Positions 51,272 to 62,628 of a stretch of DNA of 64,000 bases are shown here, one piece after another. The position numbers and the translations under genes are program-made. Source of the stretch: Batillaria attramentaria (taxonomy: Eukaryota; Mollusca; Gastropoda; Batillariidae); contig JACVVK020000016.1 of NCBI GenBank assembly GCA_018292915.2, positions 2,716,001-2,780,000 on the forward strand, in the 5' to 3' direction. The first letter of the stretch is position 1, and each line of letters opens with the position of its first letter. The notes beneath the pieces are model-generated. The model did not search any database, was not told the origin of the DNA, and saw only the letters and a program-made list of their open reading frames with translations.

Positions 51272-52220
51272 GTGAGTTTGAGTGAGTTTTTAGGGCTTAA
51301 AGCCGCGCAAGCCACAAAGACTAATTCGCGGCTGAGTGTGTCTGCACTACATGAAAAAAACAAAAATGTAACGTTGGACATAGGATGCAAACTGGTCTAC
51401 GGGGCAATATAAACCCAGGACATGCAGGAGACGCTGCACCTTCATGCTAATTTATCGAACTCCCGGTTACAAAAAAGCGTAGAAAACAAATGACAATTAC
51501 AACTAGTTAAAACAAAGATAAATACTAAGCGCATATACAGCAAATATTGCAACTTATCATCTCCTAGGCGCAATAAACCAGTTCGCAGCATATTCCCAAC
51601 ATCACTTATGCCTAACCACTGGTAGTGCAGACGTGAGTGAGGGGTTAAAAAGAAGAAATATAGATGAAAGGGCCGAACTTAGAAATCAGCTGAGAGAAGA
51701 GAGGAAGGACAGAGCGGCTAAATTCGGGAGGTTTTAAAGAGAAAGATACAGGTGAATGGGCTGGTGAGGGATAGACAGAGAGGTAGGAAGGAAAATTCCT
51801 TAGTTGCCAATGAAGACAACATGCCTGGGAGGCAGTTGGAGAACAGACCGCTCCAACACGGAACCTCCCCGCCGTGAGGCGGTTTGGGAAAACAACGCAC
51901 CAGAGAGGGGTGCGTTGTGAAGGTCTTCAACATGACAGGTGTTCAGCAGCACCAGCAGGGCGCTGCGAACAAAGCCCGCCAGCCTGAAGACCAGGTGGGG
52001 GGAATCCAGTGAAGTCGGCCTTCAGAAACGACCCTCAGATGTCTCACTGGACCAAGGGTCAGCAGACACCCGCTTACTGACCTCCCCCCGGAGGAGATTT
52101 TAAGAGAGCAAAAGACAGGTGAATGGACCGAGTGAGGCAGAAATAAGAGTAAAGAAAGATTAAAAGGGGTGGGCAAGCTTGGCAAAATCAGCCCCGCCGC
52201 GTGAAGGCGAGCCCATGGGG
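51272..52220 (-). mobile_element. 949-bp retroposon with 16-bp target duplication
   Basis: CCACCCACAGTCCAGA occurs exactly at 51256-51271 and 52221-52236. Read on the minus strand the insert ends in GCTTTAAGCCCTAAAAACTC and then TCACTC-type repeats, the same tail found at about 17085-17155 behind the RNase H-bearing LINE. The rest shows no reverse transcriptase. It therefore looks like a non-autonomous or internally deleted relative mobilised by that LINE family. Confidence 0.7.
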
Positions 52221-52954
52221 CCACCCACAGTCCAGACTTGAGGTTTGATCACAATGATATGTATTATGCCACTCACAGCACGTTGCAATTTCCTGGCTGC
52301 AGCAACTCTCTGGCGCCAACACCTGCGCATTTTAGTGCCTGGGACACATGCACTGCTGCATCTTGGTCTGTGCCAACTACAAGGATGTGTAGCCGCCAAG
52401 ATTTCAAGCTACCAAACATTTTCCAAGCCCACAGATCCACGGCAACTAGCTCTTCACCACTGGCCACCCCACATACGAGTAGACAACCATCCGGTGATCT
52501 GCAGTCTATAAGTAAGACAAAAGCTGAGAACAGATGTCCACGTGCGGCTGCCAGTGATGAACAGTCCGAGTTGCTTTCCCACAGGTCCATCCAGCAGGCA
52601 GCTCTTCTCTTGCCCCTACGTGCCTCTGATGCAAATGTGCCCACTAAAAAGCCAAAGAAAAATCCCACAAAACGCAGTCAACCTTGTAAGAGTGACAACA
52701 ATGAGCACTCAGATAGGCCCATGTTCAGTACTGAGAGAGAAGCGGAACGCACAGACCTGAGTGACACAAAGCTGATTGAACGAGTCCAGGAAGAGACTGC
52801 TGTGGCAAATACAAGTTGCCTTGATGTTACAGTCAAAACGTATAAGACTCGATTAAAAGAATCCCAGAGCTCCGGTACAGACAAGGTTGCGCAGCTCAGA
52901 GTGTAGTTCCCATGCAAGAACTCCGGGAAAACAGAATACGGCTACCTCTACAAG

Positions 52955-53837
52955 TAGAGAGGCAGAAGCCTTCTTGGCTCACTCGTGAGATGGGTAAAGG
53001 TCATTCAAGAGTATGTTTGTAAAGCTCTCATCACTATCATGCGAAGTACGGTGTCTCTGGTGTTTGTAGTTCCTGAGAAAATGGCAATATTACAATTTTG
53101 CCAGGACAGCTTGTATGGTCTTGACCTTGGGTCAAGGTCATTCAAATGAGGTCTGTAAGTAAAGATCTTATCAATGTCTATCATTATGCCAGTTTAATGG
53201 CTCTAGTGTTTGTAGTTTCTGCAAAAATGGAATCTAAAAATTCACAAGACAGCTTTAATGACCTTGACCTTAAGTCAAGGTTATTCAAAAGGGTATGTCT
53301 GCATAGGTCTCATTAATGTAAATCATCATGCCTTGTTTGGTGCCTCTGCTGTTTATTGTTTCTAAGAAAATGCCAACGTTACAGTTTCCTCAAAACAGCT
53401 TGTATGGTCTTGACCTTGACACAACAGTGACAAGGAAATAGAATACTGGTACATGTATGTCAGAAGAGGTTTTATCAATGTCTATCATCATGCAAAGTTT
53501 GATGCCTCTGCTATTTCTACATTCTGATAAAATGGCACTGTTAAGTTTCCAAGAGACAGCTTTCATGACCTTGACCTTAATGTTCCAAACAGACTGCTTT
53601 AGTCACTCAAAATGTTATGTTTTGAATTGAAAGGCCTTGTTTTGAAAGGTTGTTTTGAAAGGCCTTATCGCTGTCTATCGGCATGCCGCGTTTAGTGCCT
53701 CCACTGTTTGTAGATTCTGAGAAAAGGCCAATGTTAAGGTTTACTGCGGACACTCACACACACACACACAGACACACACACACAGACGGCACAGGGTTAT
53801 TACACACACTCACTTTGTGACACAAGTGAGCCAAAAA
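52955..53837 (-). mobile_element. Helentron-like repeat, copy E
   Basis: In reverse orientation it begins TAGAGAGGCAGAAGCC (the terminal hairpin) and ends with an AC run and CAAGTGAGCCAAAAA. Five TGACCTTGACC or close variants are visible. The terminal motif is GGCTCACTTGTG, one change from the other copies. Confidence 0.8.
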
Positions 53838-54939
53838 GTATCATATACTCTTTCAGACTCTTTCGCTGGATGAGTGGGGGATGAAATCCTCTCAAGTACA
53901 TGTACATGCATAATACACAAAATATATCCATGTTCAACTCTCTGTCCTGGTAAATGCCAGCACACGAACATGTTGAAATAAGGATGCACGAGTGTTTTCC
54001 TGAAGAAGTGAAGCCCTTGATTAATACATAAATAATGGACAAATGTACACATTCTCTTTTCACCCATTAGACCCCAAATTTTTTTTTCGAACAAAATTCC
54101 TAGGATAGGTTGCTTTTAGTCTGAAATGAACATATCTAACAGTAATTTTGGAAATTTTTGTCCACAAGTTGACTTTTCGTGGAAAATCCTGATCCCATAT
54201 ATGGGATCGTGGGTGCGAGAGGGTAGGGTGTTTTTTTTTTTTTTTTTTTTTTTGTACATGATCATATGAACCACTGAAGGAACACATTTCTACGTTGAAC
54301 CATTCATTTTACCATAATAGCTTTAGAGGGCGAACAAACATTCAGCACTACTGAACTGGACTTGACTTTTCTCGAAATTGACTGTCTAACTACCGAAATA
54401 TACCAAAATAAATGAAAAAAGTTGAAGAAATTGAAAGAAGATTGTTTACTGTAGTACATAACTCATGCTATCCAACATAAGAGTACCGGACTTGTAAATA
54501 AAACTTCACATCATATATTTTGCAACATAAAACCTGTTGCCCAAGTTGTCTTTTTACTGCAAAATACCAAAACAAGCACATTTCCGCTGTGTTTCATTCC
54601 AAAACCATGCACATTTTAGCTGTTTGGACAACAGTTGGATGAGATGGTCGATCCTGTCTTACTGGATATGCTCCAGAACACAGTGCTTTGATGTTGCAAA
54701 TCCTCTCTGGCGTCCTGGAGTTGAATGAAGAGGACTACGAGTGAGGCAGGCTCTTGCAATGGTGCAGCGGACAGCCAGCAAGTCATTTGTCTTGTCAATA
54801 TTCTCTTGCGTCATTCGGTACAGGCGCCAAACCTACTGGATGCAAACCCAAGCAGAAGGCAAAGATCGGCCACCACCATTTCTTTGTGTGGTTGGTTGTG
54901 CGGTATTTGTTCACATTTTGGTCTATCCCATCAACTCCA
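53838..54939. other. No gene seen; contains a CArG-type palindrome
   Basis: GATCCCATATATGGGATC at 54191-54208 is followed by GGGTGCGAGAGGGTAGGG and a T run; inverted or direct copies occur at 55846 and 56192. A frame at 54640-54760 has stops and no recognisable domain. Confidence 0.4.
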
Positions 54940-55760
54940 TATCAAGACATGAGCTGCAGGATTGCCCATGCCGGCCAGCTGTCAGAAAGTTTCGAGGTGA
55001 AAACCGGAGTCCGCCAGGGATGCCTGTTGTCCCCGTTCCTCTTCCTCCTGGTCATCGACTGGATCATGAAGACCACCACAACAGGCAGGAAAAACGGGAT
55101 ACAGTGGACACTCTGGACGCAGCTGGATGACCTTGACTTTGCGGACGACCTGGCGCTCCTGTCCCACAGCCACAGCCAGATGCAGGACAAGACTACTTGC
55201 CTGGAAGCCACATCAGCTGGAACAGGGCTCAAGATCAACAGGAAGAAAACCGAGCTGATGAAGATCAACACCACTGCCAACACACCAGTCACAGTCGGTG
55301 GAGAGCCCATCAGGGAGGTAGAGTCTTTTGTCTACCTGGGGAGTGTGGCTGATGGACAGGGAGGCACAGACTGGGACATCACAGCCAGAATCGGCAAGGC
55401 AAGAGCAGCCATGATCATGCTGAAGAATATCTGGGCATCAAAAGTTATCAGCACAAGAACCAAACTTCGCATCTTCAACTCTAACGTGAAGTCAGTTCTG
55501 CTCTACAGATGCGAAACATGGAGGATAACAAAGATGATGCAGCAGAAGATCCTGACATTTTTCAACACCTGTCTGAGGCGCATCTTCAACATCCGATGAC
55601 CAGAGACGATGCGCAACGAAAAGCTATGAGAGCGAGCGGGACAGGAACCACTGGCCAAGCAGATCCTGCGGAGGAAGTGGAGCTGGATTGGACACACCCT
55701 CAGGAAGCCAGCATCCAGCACCACACGTCAAGCCCTGACATGGAATCCACTATGATTATT
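54940..55760 (+). pseudogene. 5'-truncated RTE-type LINE fragment
   Basis: The frame shows FEVKTGVRQGCLLSPFLFLL, LDDLDFADDLALLSH with the catalytic DD, GTGLKINRKKTELM, SFVYLGSVADGQGGTD and LRIFNSNVKSVLLY, each aligned with the RTE at 13079-16364 but clearly diverged. A frameshift and stop follow FNIR near 55599; then [11 protein letters not shown] resumes in another frame. The endonuclease and N-terminal RT motifs are missing. It is an older copy of a different RTE lineage. Confidence 0.8.
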
Positions 55761-55845
55761 TGTATAACATAGAAACCAGAGAGGAGCAGAATGCCTTACT
55801 TCAATACTTATTATGTGGTAAAAACCCCTACCCTCTCGCTACCAC

Positions 55846-55863
55846 GATCCCATATTTGGGATC
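55846..55863. other. CArG-type palindrome, second copy
   Basis: GATCCCATATTTGGGATC preceded by CCCTCTCGCTACCAC, the inverse of the sequence at 54191. The inner CCATATTTGG fits CC(A/T)6GG. Confidence 0.6.
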
Positions 55864-56820
55864 AAACTTCTAGCACCTGTCAGACAATAAAAAACCCCAG
55901 TATCCAAAAACTGAGAGACACAATTTTAGATGATATAATAGCCTTCTTTTTCATTATTATAGTACATCACAAAAGTAAATAGGGAAAATGTTGTTTGCTT
56001 AACTTCTTGGTGTTTCCATGGTTGAAGCAAAAAACACTTAGTCTTCCAAATGGCTTTCTCCTAAAACAATCTTTTAAGAGAGACAAGTCTCAGAGGACTT
56101 TCAGCATATTCTGTGGCCTCCCTAGAATTGATAATGAGGAATCGCAGTAGCGAGGAAGGCAAAGATGGATACGGCTGAGGTTTACATGTACGATCCCATA
56201 TATGGGATCGTGGTAGCGATTGGGTTTATGTATCTATTGCCATAATTTGCTTCTGTAAGAGTAAGTCTAAGATGTTGGCAGGTAAAATGTCTGTATGGAA
56301 ATAAACTGGAACAGTGATCATTGGTACCAGTGTGAGGCTGGCCTCATTACATTGTTTGGGTAAACAGTGGATGATGGGGGAAGTTGATATAGGGACAGAT
56401 ATTGAACATGCACATTCCAAGATTTGCGAAAGATATAATTTGTACTTTTATTTTTTAACAGTTGTACTTGTGAGCATGCAAATGTTTGATAAAGTCTATC
56501 CTAGTGATAAGTAGAGCTGTAAATGCAATACACTGGCGTGAACTTGAAATAAAACAACCAAAAGCTCTGCAAGAAAAAGAGTGACAGCAACGCTAAAACA
56601 GACAGCTTGCTTTTCACTTTATGGTTAGCCTTTTATTGGCTGAGTGCCAACTATCCCCTGATTTTGTTTTTATTAGCCAATTCCATGACTTTGTCAATAA
56701 GGGTTTTGGAATGTGTTTATCACTGTATGGTTTTGATAGTACACAAACAAGGAAATCAACAATAAAAACATCATACATGCACATGTATGGCTAGAAATTT
56801 GGACTGAAATACTTTTGTAA
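55864..56820. other. No gene seen
   Basis: Contains the third palindrome GATCCCATATATGGGATC at 56192-56209, followed by GTGGTAGCGATTGGGTTT. The rest is AT-rich without coding signs. Confidence 0.4.
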
Positions 56821-57901
56821 CTAGAGGCAAAAGCCTCCATGGCTCCCTTGTGACACAGGTCAAGGTCATTCACAAGAGTATGTTTGTAAAGCTCTTATCA
56901 CTATCCATTATCATGCCAAGTAAAGTGTCTCTGGCGCTCTGAGTTCATGGCAATATTACAATTTTCCCCGAAACAGTTTGTATGGCCTTGACCTTTGGTC
57001 AATGTCATTCAAATGAGATCTCATCAATGTCTATCATTATGCCAAGTTTGATGCCTCTAGTATTTGTAGTTCCTCCGAAAACAGTAATGTTAAAATTCAC
57101 AACAGACAGTTTTTATGACCTTGACCTTCAGTCAAGGTCATTCAGAAAGGTAGGTCTCATTGCTGTCTATCATCATAACTCGTTTGGTGCCTCTACTGTT
57201 TGTTGTTTTGGAGAAAATGCCAAGGTTAAAGTTTCCCAAAAAACGCTTGCATGACCTTGACCTTGACTAAAAGTCACTGAACACAGGTATGTCTGTAAAG
57301 GTGCTGCTAATGTCAATCATTGCACATATAGTTTGATGCTTCTGATTCTTCTGGATTCTGAGAAAATGCAAATGTAAATTTTCCCAACAGACTGTTTTAA
57401 TGACCTTGACCTTGAGTCAAGGTCATTTAAGGTGGTATGTGTGCATAGGTCTTATCACTGTCTATCAGCAGGCCAGGTTTGGCGCCTCTGCTGTTTGTTG
57501 TTTCTGAGAAAATGCCAATGTTAAGGTTTCACAAAAATAGCTTGTACGGCCTTGACCTTGACACAAGGCCACCGACTACATGTATATCTGTAAAGTTCTT
57601 ATCAACGTCTATCATCATGCAAAGTTTAAAACCTCTGGTGTTTGTAGATTACGAGAAAATGCCAATGTAAAATTTTCAGAGAGCTTTAGTGACCTTGACC
57701 TTGAGTCAAGGTCATTCAAAATGATATGTTTCGAAAGGTCTTGTGGTTGTCTATCAGCATGCCAAATTTGGTGCCTCTGCTGTTTGTAGATTCTGAGAAA
57801 ATGACAATGTTAAAGTTTTCTGCACACACACACACACACACACACACAGACGACGGAGGGTTAATACATAGACTCCCATTGTTACACAAGGGAGCCAAAA
57901 A
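56821..57901 (-). mobile_element. Helentron-like repeat, copy F
   Basis: In reverse: CTAGAGGCAAAAGCCTCCAT (3' hairpin), GGCTCCCTTGTGACA, seven core units with TGACCTTGACC or variants, AC run at about 57822-57848, then CTCCCATTG and CACAAGGGAGCCAAAAA. Both ends are intact. Confidence 0.85.
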
Positions 57902-58403
57902 CAATCTATGTGTATGAACCCATGATGTATGCCCAGGAGTACATGTATTCCAATTTGTCTTTAGAAATGCCCATGTAAAACGCAAGGGTGTATTGTCTTG
58001 TTATGAGAAAGGTATTTTGTGGGTTTTTTTGGCAACACTCAGACTGTAATTGATTATTGTGAAATGGGCAATTTAAAATCAATAAAAGCACTTAAGACTT
58101 GGCATTAAAATCTGGCATGGATCTGAAATCTAGTGTGTGTAAGGCATGTGGTGTTTTTAGTTATTTAGAAGTGTGTTTGACACTTTGATCAAAGTGAGAA
58201 TTTTGCTTTGTCAAAGACGTGCACAGATGGGACATGGAGCAGGCAGGCAGATTTGGAACCATGTTCTTGACACAAAGAGAAATTAATGCTGACCAAGCAA
58301 CCTCTCATGACAGGTAATAGATAGACGTCACACATGACACAGGTGGCCTTTAGTTCAAACTGTATTATTCAAACAAAGAAACCATCTCACTGTTTTAATA
58401 ATA

Positions 58404-58472
<69 letters not shown>

Positions 58473-59372
58473 TGAACTCCACGCAAGTTGACAACGTGTC
58501 AACAAATCAACCAAAGGCCACAGCTAGTGCCCCACAAGGTACTGTGTTTGCTGATTGCATACAAGTACCTTTACTGTCATGCCATACAAAACTTATAATG
58601 GATCACACAGACCAGAAAAAAAGTATTAAGCAGTATCGACACAACACATTAACAAATCACATCAACACATACTTCACACTCCATATCAGGTCAAAGTGAG
58701 GTACACGTAGATGATGTACATGTATTTGGTTCATACAACTACATACTGGTAGACATGCAAGTGTCAAGTACTTTTTAGTACATGTAATGATCTATAAACA
58801 AGTCAGTGCATTCATTTCTCTGAGGTATGCCTGTCGTAATGAACTTTCTGTCTTCTCAAGAGAGAGGAGGCATTCTGAGAACAGTACCTAAAATGGACAT
58901 CCATTTGCCCAGTGACCTCTTGAACCTGTTTGTGAGAGAGACAGGAAAATACCACCATTATTATTTTTTTTTGGGGGGGGGGGGGGGGTTTGGATATGAC
59001 ATTCATGTATCTATTTAATTCAATAAGGTCAAGACCGTTTGAGCGCTGTGCATCAATTTTTCAGTAATGTTTACCAACCTGGAACCCCAGTAAAACTAAG
59101 TGAAACTAGTAAAAGGGGCAACAATTTACAGCTCACGTGAACCTTGTGAGTTGTGACTTTCTAGGTTGAGCAAGCTTATTTAGGACACTTGGTGAAAGGT
59201 AGAAAGCCAGCAACCAAAGCTGCAGCAGCTGAATATTTGTGACATTTGTTTTTCTTTGTTCCTTTATCCCACCTCAACAAAACGCAAATTTTTTGGAAAA
59301 TTTCAAATACATGTTCATTTCTTATTAACTTCCTGAAACTTTTAACTCAGTTCAAACTTGCATTATACTTAC
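57902..59372. other. No gene seen
   Basis: A long AC run lies at about 58407-58467 and a T then G run at about 58966-58988. Frames across these are artefacts. Confidence 0.4.
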
Positions 59373-59846
59373 CACACTTAAAGCATCGACCGTAGCCACC
59401 GTAGTAAGCACCTCCATTGCCACGCACATAGTCTCCATCAGAATCTTCCTCAGTGTCTGTAAAGCTGTGGTATCTATCAAAACTGTCATATCGATCCACG
59501 TCACTGGAGAATTCATCATCTTCATTACTGTTAGTTGAAGTTTCTGACTCCACATCACTGACAAGAATTGGTTCAGCACCTACAGGATCAGAAGCATCCA
59601 CACTGTCATGAGTTACTGTTATGGAAGCTGCAGGGCCAACAGTGGCAGTAGTAACAGTGGAAGTTGTCAAAGGTGGAGCTGCAGTGGCAGTCACAATTCC
59701 CCCCCTCCCAGCCTGACTTCTGCCTCGTCCTCTGGCAGTGCCTCTTGCCCGTCCACCCCGTCGTCGCCCTTGAGCAGCTGCTGACCCAGTTCCTGAGGGA
59801 CCGGCCACTTGTTTTTTCTCTGCCTCATCCAGTTTGGCTTGTGACT
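59373..59846 (-). CDS. Single exon: RG-rich, acidic, ending at a zinc-knuckle start
   Basis: On the minus strand an acceptor (TACTTAAAG) precedes 59846, and consensus donor GTAAGT follows 59373; the exon is phase 1 at both ends. It reads SQAKLDEAEKKQVAGPSGTG, then an Arg/Gly-rich block (RRRGGRARGTARGRGR), a Thr/Val/Ala-rich stretch, a Ser/Asp/Glu-rich acidic block with DRYDSFDRYHSFTD, and GGYGRCFKCG at the donor. The CFKCG would start a CCHC knuckle completed in the next exon. RG boxes plus a knuckle suggest nucleic-acid binding. Similar linkers occur in mollusc recombinase- or transposon-derived proteins, so it may be host or mobile; the family is not recognised. Flanking exons were not found. 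Confidence 0.5.
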
Positions 59847-60032
59847 CTTTAAGTACAAGAGAAAAGGAACAAATAGTGTACTTGTATGGGCGTTTTTTAC
59901 TGCTAAGTGACTATGATCTATGATACAGATTTCATGTTAATGTGATTAGCGTTGTACCTATATGATACAGCCAATAAAAAGTACCACAACATAAACGGGC
60001 TGCAGATACATGCCCACAAAGCTCCATAAATA

Positions 60033-61068
60033 CAGTCTACTTTGTTTATAACGTCGCCGGATATAACGTCACCCCGTTGTAACGTCACCCAAAGACCGGT
60101 CCTGGCCCAATTCCTTCTTTAAAAGACTATTTTAACCTCGGATATAACGTCACCGGATATAGCGTCACCCCGTTATAACGTCACTCATCCATGTCGGTTA
60201 TAATGGCAGTTCGCACAATCATGGATTACAGTGGCTTCAACTGCGGCCTTCAGTTACAAGTCATAGAACCTCACGCCGGATGTGCCCCTCACTCTCTCTA
60301 CCCTACCCCCACCAACCTCTCCTCCCTCTTCACGCTTACGGAACCTGCTCTGGTTTTCCACGCAATCTCTGCCCCATCGCACGTACATTTACCGGATGTG
60401 ACATCACGGTTTGAAAAACGGCGACTGCTGCTAAGGATACTGCGAAGAGAGTCTCTTTCATTGAAAGAAAAAATTGACTGCGGTGTCATGAACTAAAATC
60501 GCTAGATCGATAGATCTGTGCCGCTCTTGTTTCACTGACAATATTTAGATCTAGAAATACAATATTTAGATCTAGATCTATTTAGATCTAGAAATAGAAC
60601 CCGGTTCCTCCTGGGATACTTCCCTTCTCAAAGCAAAGGAATGAATCTCCACCTCCACCCCCACCCCCTTCCCGTCCCCCTCCCCTCTTCTTTCTCCATT
60701 TAGATCTAGGCGTACCACACCCCGTCTTTGTCTTTCTGTCCTGTACGTGCTGGGTGGTGCCATGTCTATTGCACCTCGTTATCTCCCCTGGCTCATTAAC
60801 AGTGCCGCAATAAACACTACCACCTGTACTGCAGTGACGCGACGGCCTATCTTTGAAGCCCCCCCCCCCCCCCCCCATCACAATTCCCGCTCGGAGTTGT
60901 TCCCAGTCTTAGACTTGTTGAAGCCCCTTCCCCTCCCCCCTCTCTCCGGATATAACGTCACCCGCGAGTAAAAGTGACGTTATAACCGATAGCCGGATAT
61001 AGCGTCACCACATATAACGTCGCTCAAAAACATTCCCCGATGGATGACGTAATATCCGGAGTCGACTG
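60033..61068. mobile_element. Tigger/pogo-like MITE 3
   Basis: Ends CAGTCTACTTTG and (inverted) CAGTCGACTCCGG, flanked by TA (60031-60032, 61069-61070). The word GGATATAACGTCACC and variants recur at least six times near the two ends. The middle holds a C run and no transposase. A partial copy is at 23505-23733. Confidence 0.8.
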
Positions 61069-61170
61069 TACTTTTAAACCATACATCTACGAGATGTGAA
61101 TCATTTTCACTGCAAATATCTTTCATGGGGTTACATTAGTGTCTGCAATACTACAGAGTCTGTAATACAT

Positions 61171-61536
61171 GTACAGTAAAACCTGAAAAAAGCAGACACC
61201 CAAGGGACTGAGTCAAATTGTCCGCCTTGGACAGGTGTCCCTCTTACACAGGTGCAATGTCAAGACAGAAAATGCTGCATAACCTTTGAAACTGATGTCC
61301 TGCATATCATCAGACAGGTCTAGCAGGCATACACAATACATGTTCCTGTGTTTGAATAGCATAAAATTGCCTTCAAGTTGTGTCAGTAGACACAAGTCAG
61401 GGGTTGCGTTCATTGCATTTGTTGCCTGTATACTGGATTTTGGGGACACCCATCTCCTTTTCAAGGGTGTACTCAAACGCATCCTGAAACAGCTTTGACA
61501 GCCTCCCTGCTTGCTGGGCTAATCCCTTGGCAATTA
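61171..61536. other. Tigger-like terminus and unassigned sequence
   Basis: TACAGTAAAACCTG followed by GCAGACACCC and TTGTCCGCCTTGGACAGG looks like the left end of another TA-flanked Tigger-type element. The opposite end was not found. Confidence 0.35.
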
Positions 61537-62173
61537 CTGTGTTACGCATGTGGCTGTGTGTTTTGGTTGTATGCCAAAAGATAACACCTGCATTGTTTCT
61601 TTTTTAGAAGTTGGAGTGAGACAGAGAGGTTCCTATGTTTAGTTCATATTGTGTTTTAGTAATGTAAATTTGTTTTCCATGATCCAGAAGTTTCCATTAC
61701 TCTCACGAAAAGTCTAGAAGTAGCGACCTTGTTTTGATTGTAGCTAATCTTGCCTCGAGAGGCAGTGTGCTTTTAGGATCAAGGTCCGAGTCTCCCGGAA
61801 ATTTCATGCAAATCGCTTTGTAAGGAGTTGTTTACGATTAGGAGTGGTTATATAATGCGCCAAGATGCGGCGGGCGGGTTCTCGATAATTCTCGATTCTT
61901 CTTCAGTTTTAAAATAGTAATGAGGTGATTTACGTTCTGATTTTTAATTGGTTACATCGTAATAGAGATTCAGAATGTGCTAGAATGCTATGACTGTACA
62001 TAAGACTAAGAGATGTTTGTGTGGGTGTGTGTGCACGAGAGAAGCTTATATGTGCGAAGCTTGAGAGTGCAGTGTGACACCAGAGAAGTGCTGTAATAAA
62101 CTCCACACAGTTATATCTTTTCTACGTGCTCACGAGTCTGTTTTGTGAGTGAAAGAGACATCTTACACAGTCA
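61537..62173 (+). other. Possible solo LTR
   Basis: It begins TGTTACGCATG or TGTGTTACG and ends CATCTTACA. It contains TTATATAATG (about 61849) and AATAAACTCC (about 62095), in the order promoter then polyadenylation signal and about 250 bases apart. No clean target duplication is seen and no second LTR lies in the window. Confidence 0.3.
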
Positions 62174-62628
62174 ATAAAAGAACTCGCTATGTAAGGAGTG
62201 TTCGCCTAAGTCACCATACACCTCAGTAAGATGATAGGCTCTCCAAACATTCACCACATAACATACTGCCAAAGGGCAGTCAGCTGTGTGCGACTCGAGT
62301 TTGATTACACTGGTCACTAATCAGTAACCAGTCAAGTGACAAACAGGAAGCGCTCTGTACAACTTCCTGTGGCACGTCGGTTTTCTTCACCGGCTGAAGT
62401 CATAAACATCAAAACCTTCTGTCATTTTTAAGTTGTTTCTCTATAAACAACTTTATAGGAGGGTCAGATTTTGCTGCACGCAGCAGCAAGTTTCAGTGAT
62501 AAAAAACAAGACTGTGACGTTTCTCCAGACAATACATACTTTCACGCACACAGTGACGTAACAAAATCTGCATCATAGACACCTTACGTGCACACTACTG
62601 CCCCATTCGTGTATAACCAACTCGCTTA
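62174..62628. other. No gene seen
   Basis: Mixed sequence without coding signs, up to the TA that flanks the next transposon. Confidence 0.4.

Larger units (their letters stand above)
50409..52905 (+). pseudogene. Eroded coding region of unknown identity, split by two insertions
   Basis: After the acceptor-like CCTTTCCAG, a frame reads VYQPLVKVQHILFNGLRAAC, meets TGA at 50582, another TGA near 50630, then continues open through KTTEATLTKSYSEASSVHTD to 50872. A MITE (50873-51166) and a retroposon (51272-52220) follow. After them a frame runs from 52238 to 52905 (222 codons; Ser/Pro/Lys-rich with KKPKKNPTKRS), ending KVAQLRV. With both insertions set aside, the two parts lie close together but not in one frame. 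The composition is that of a low-complexity host protein or an old gene copy. No family is recognised. It may also be chance open sequence. Confidence 0.3.

Noticed and set aside
52273..52668. 131-codon minus-strand frame
   Set aside because: It overlaps the plus-strand 222-codon frame; neither has a recognised domain, and the plus-strand one fits the upstream eroded frame better.
59664..59852. Plus-strand frame over the RG-rich exon
   Set aside because: It is antisense to an exon with good splice sites on both sides.
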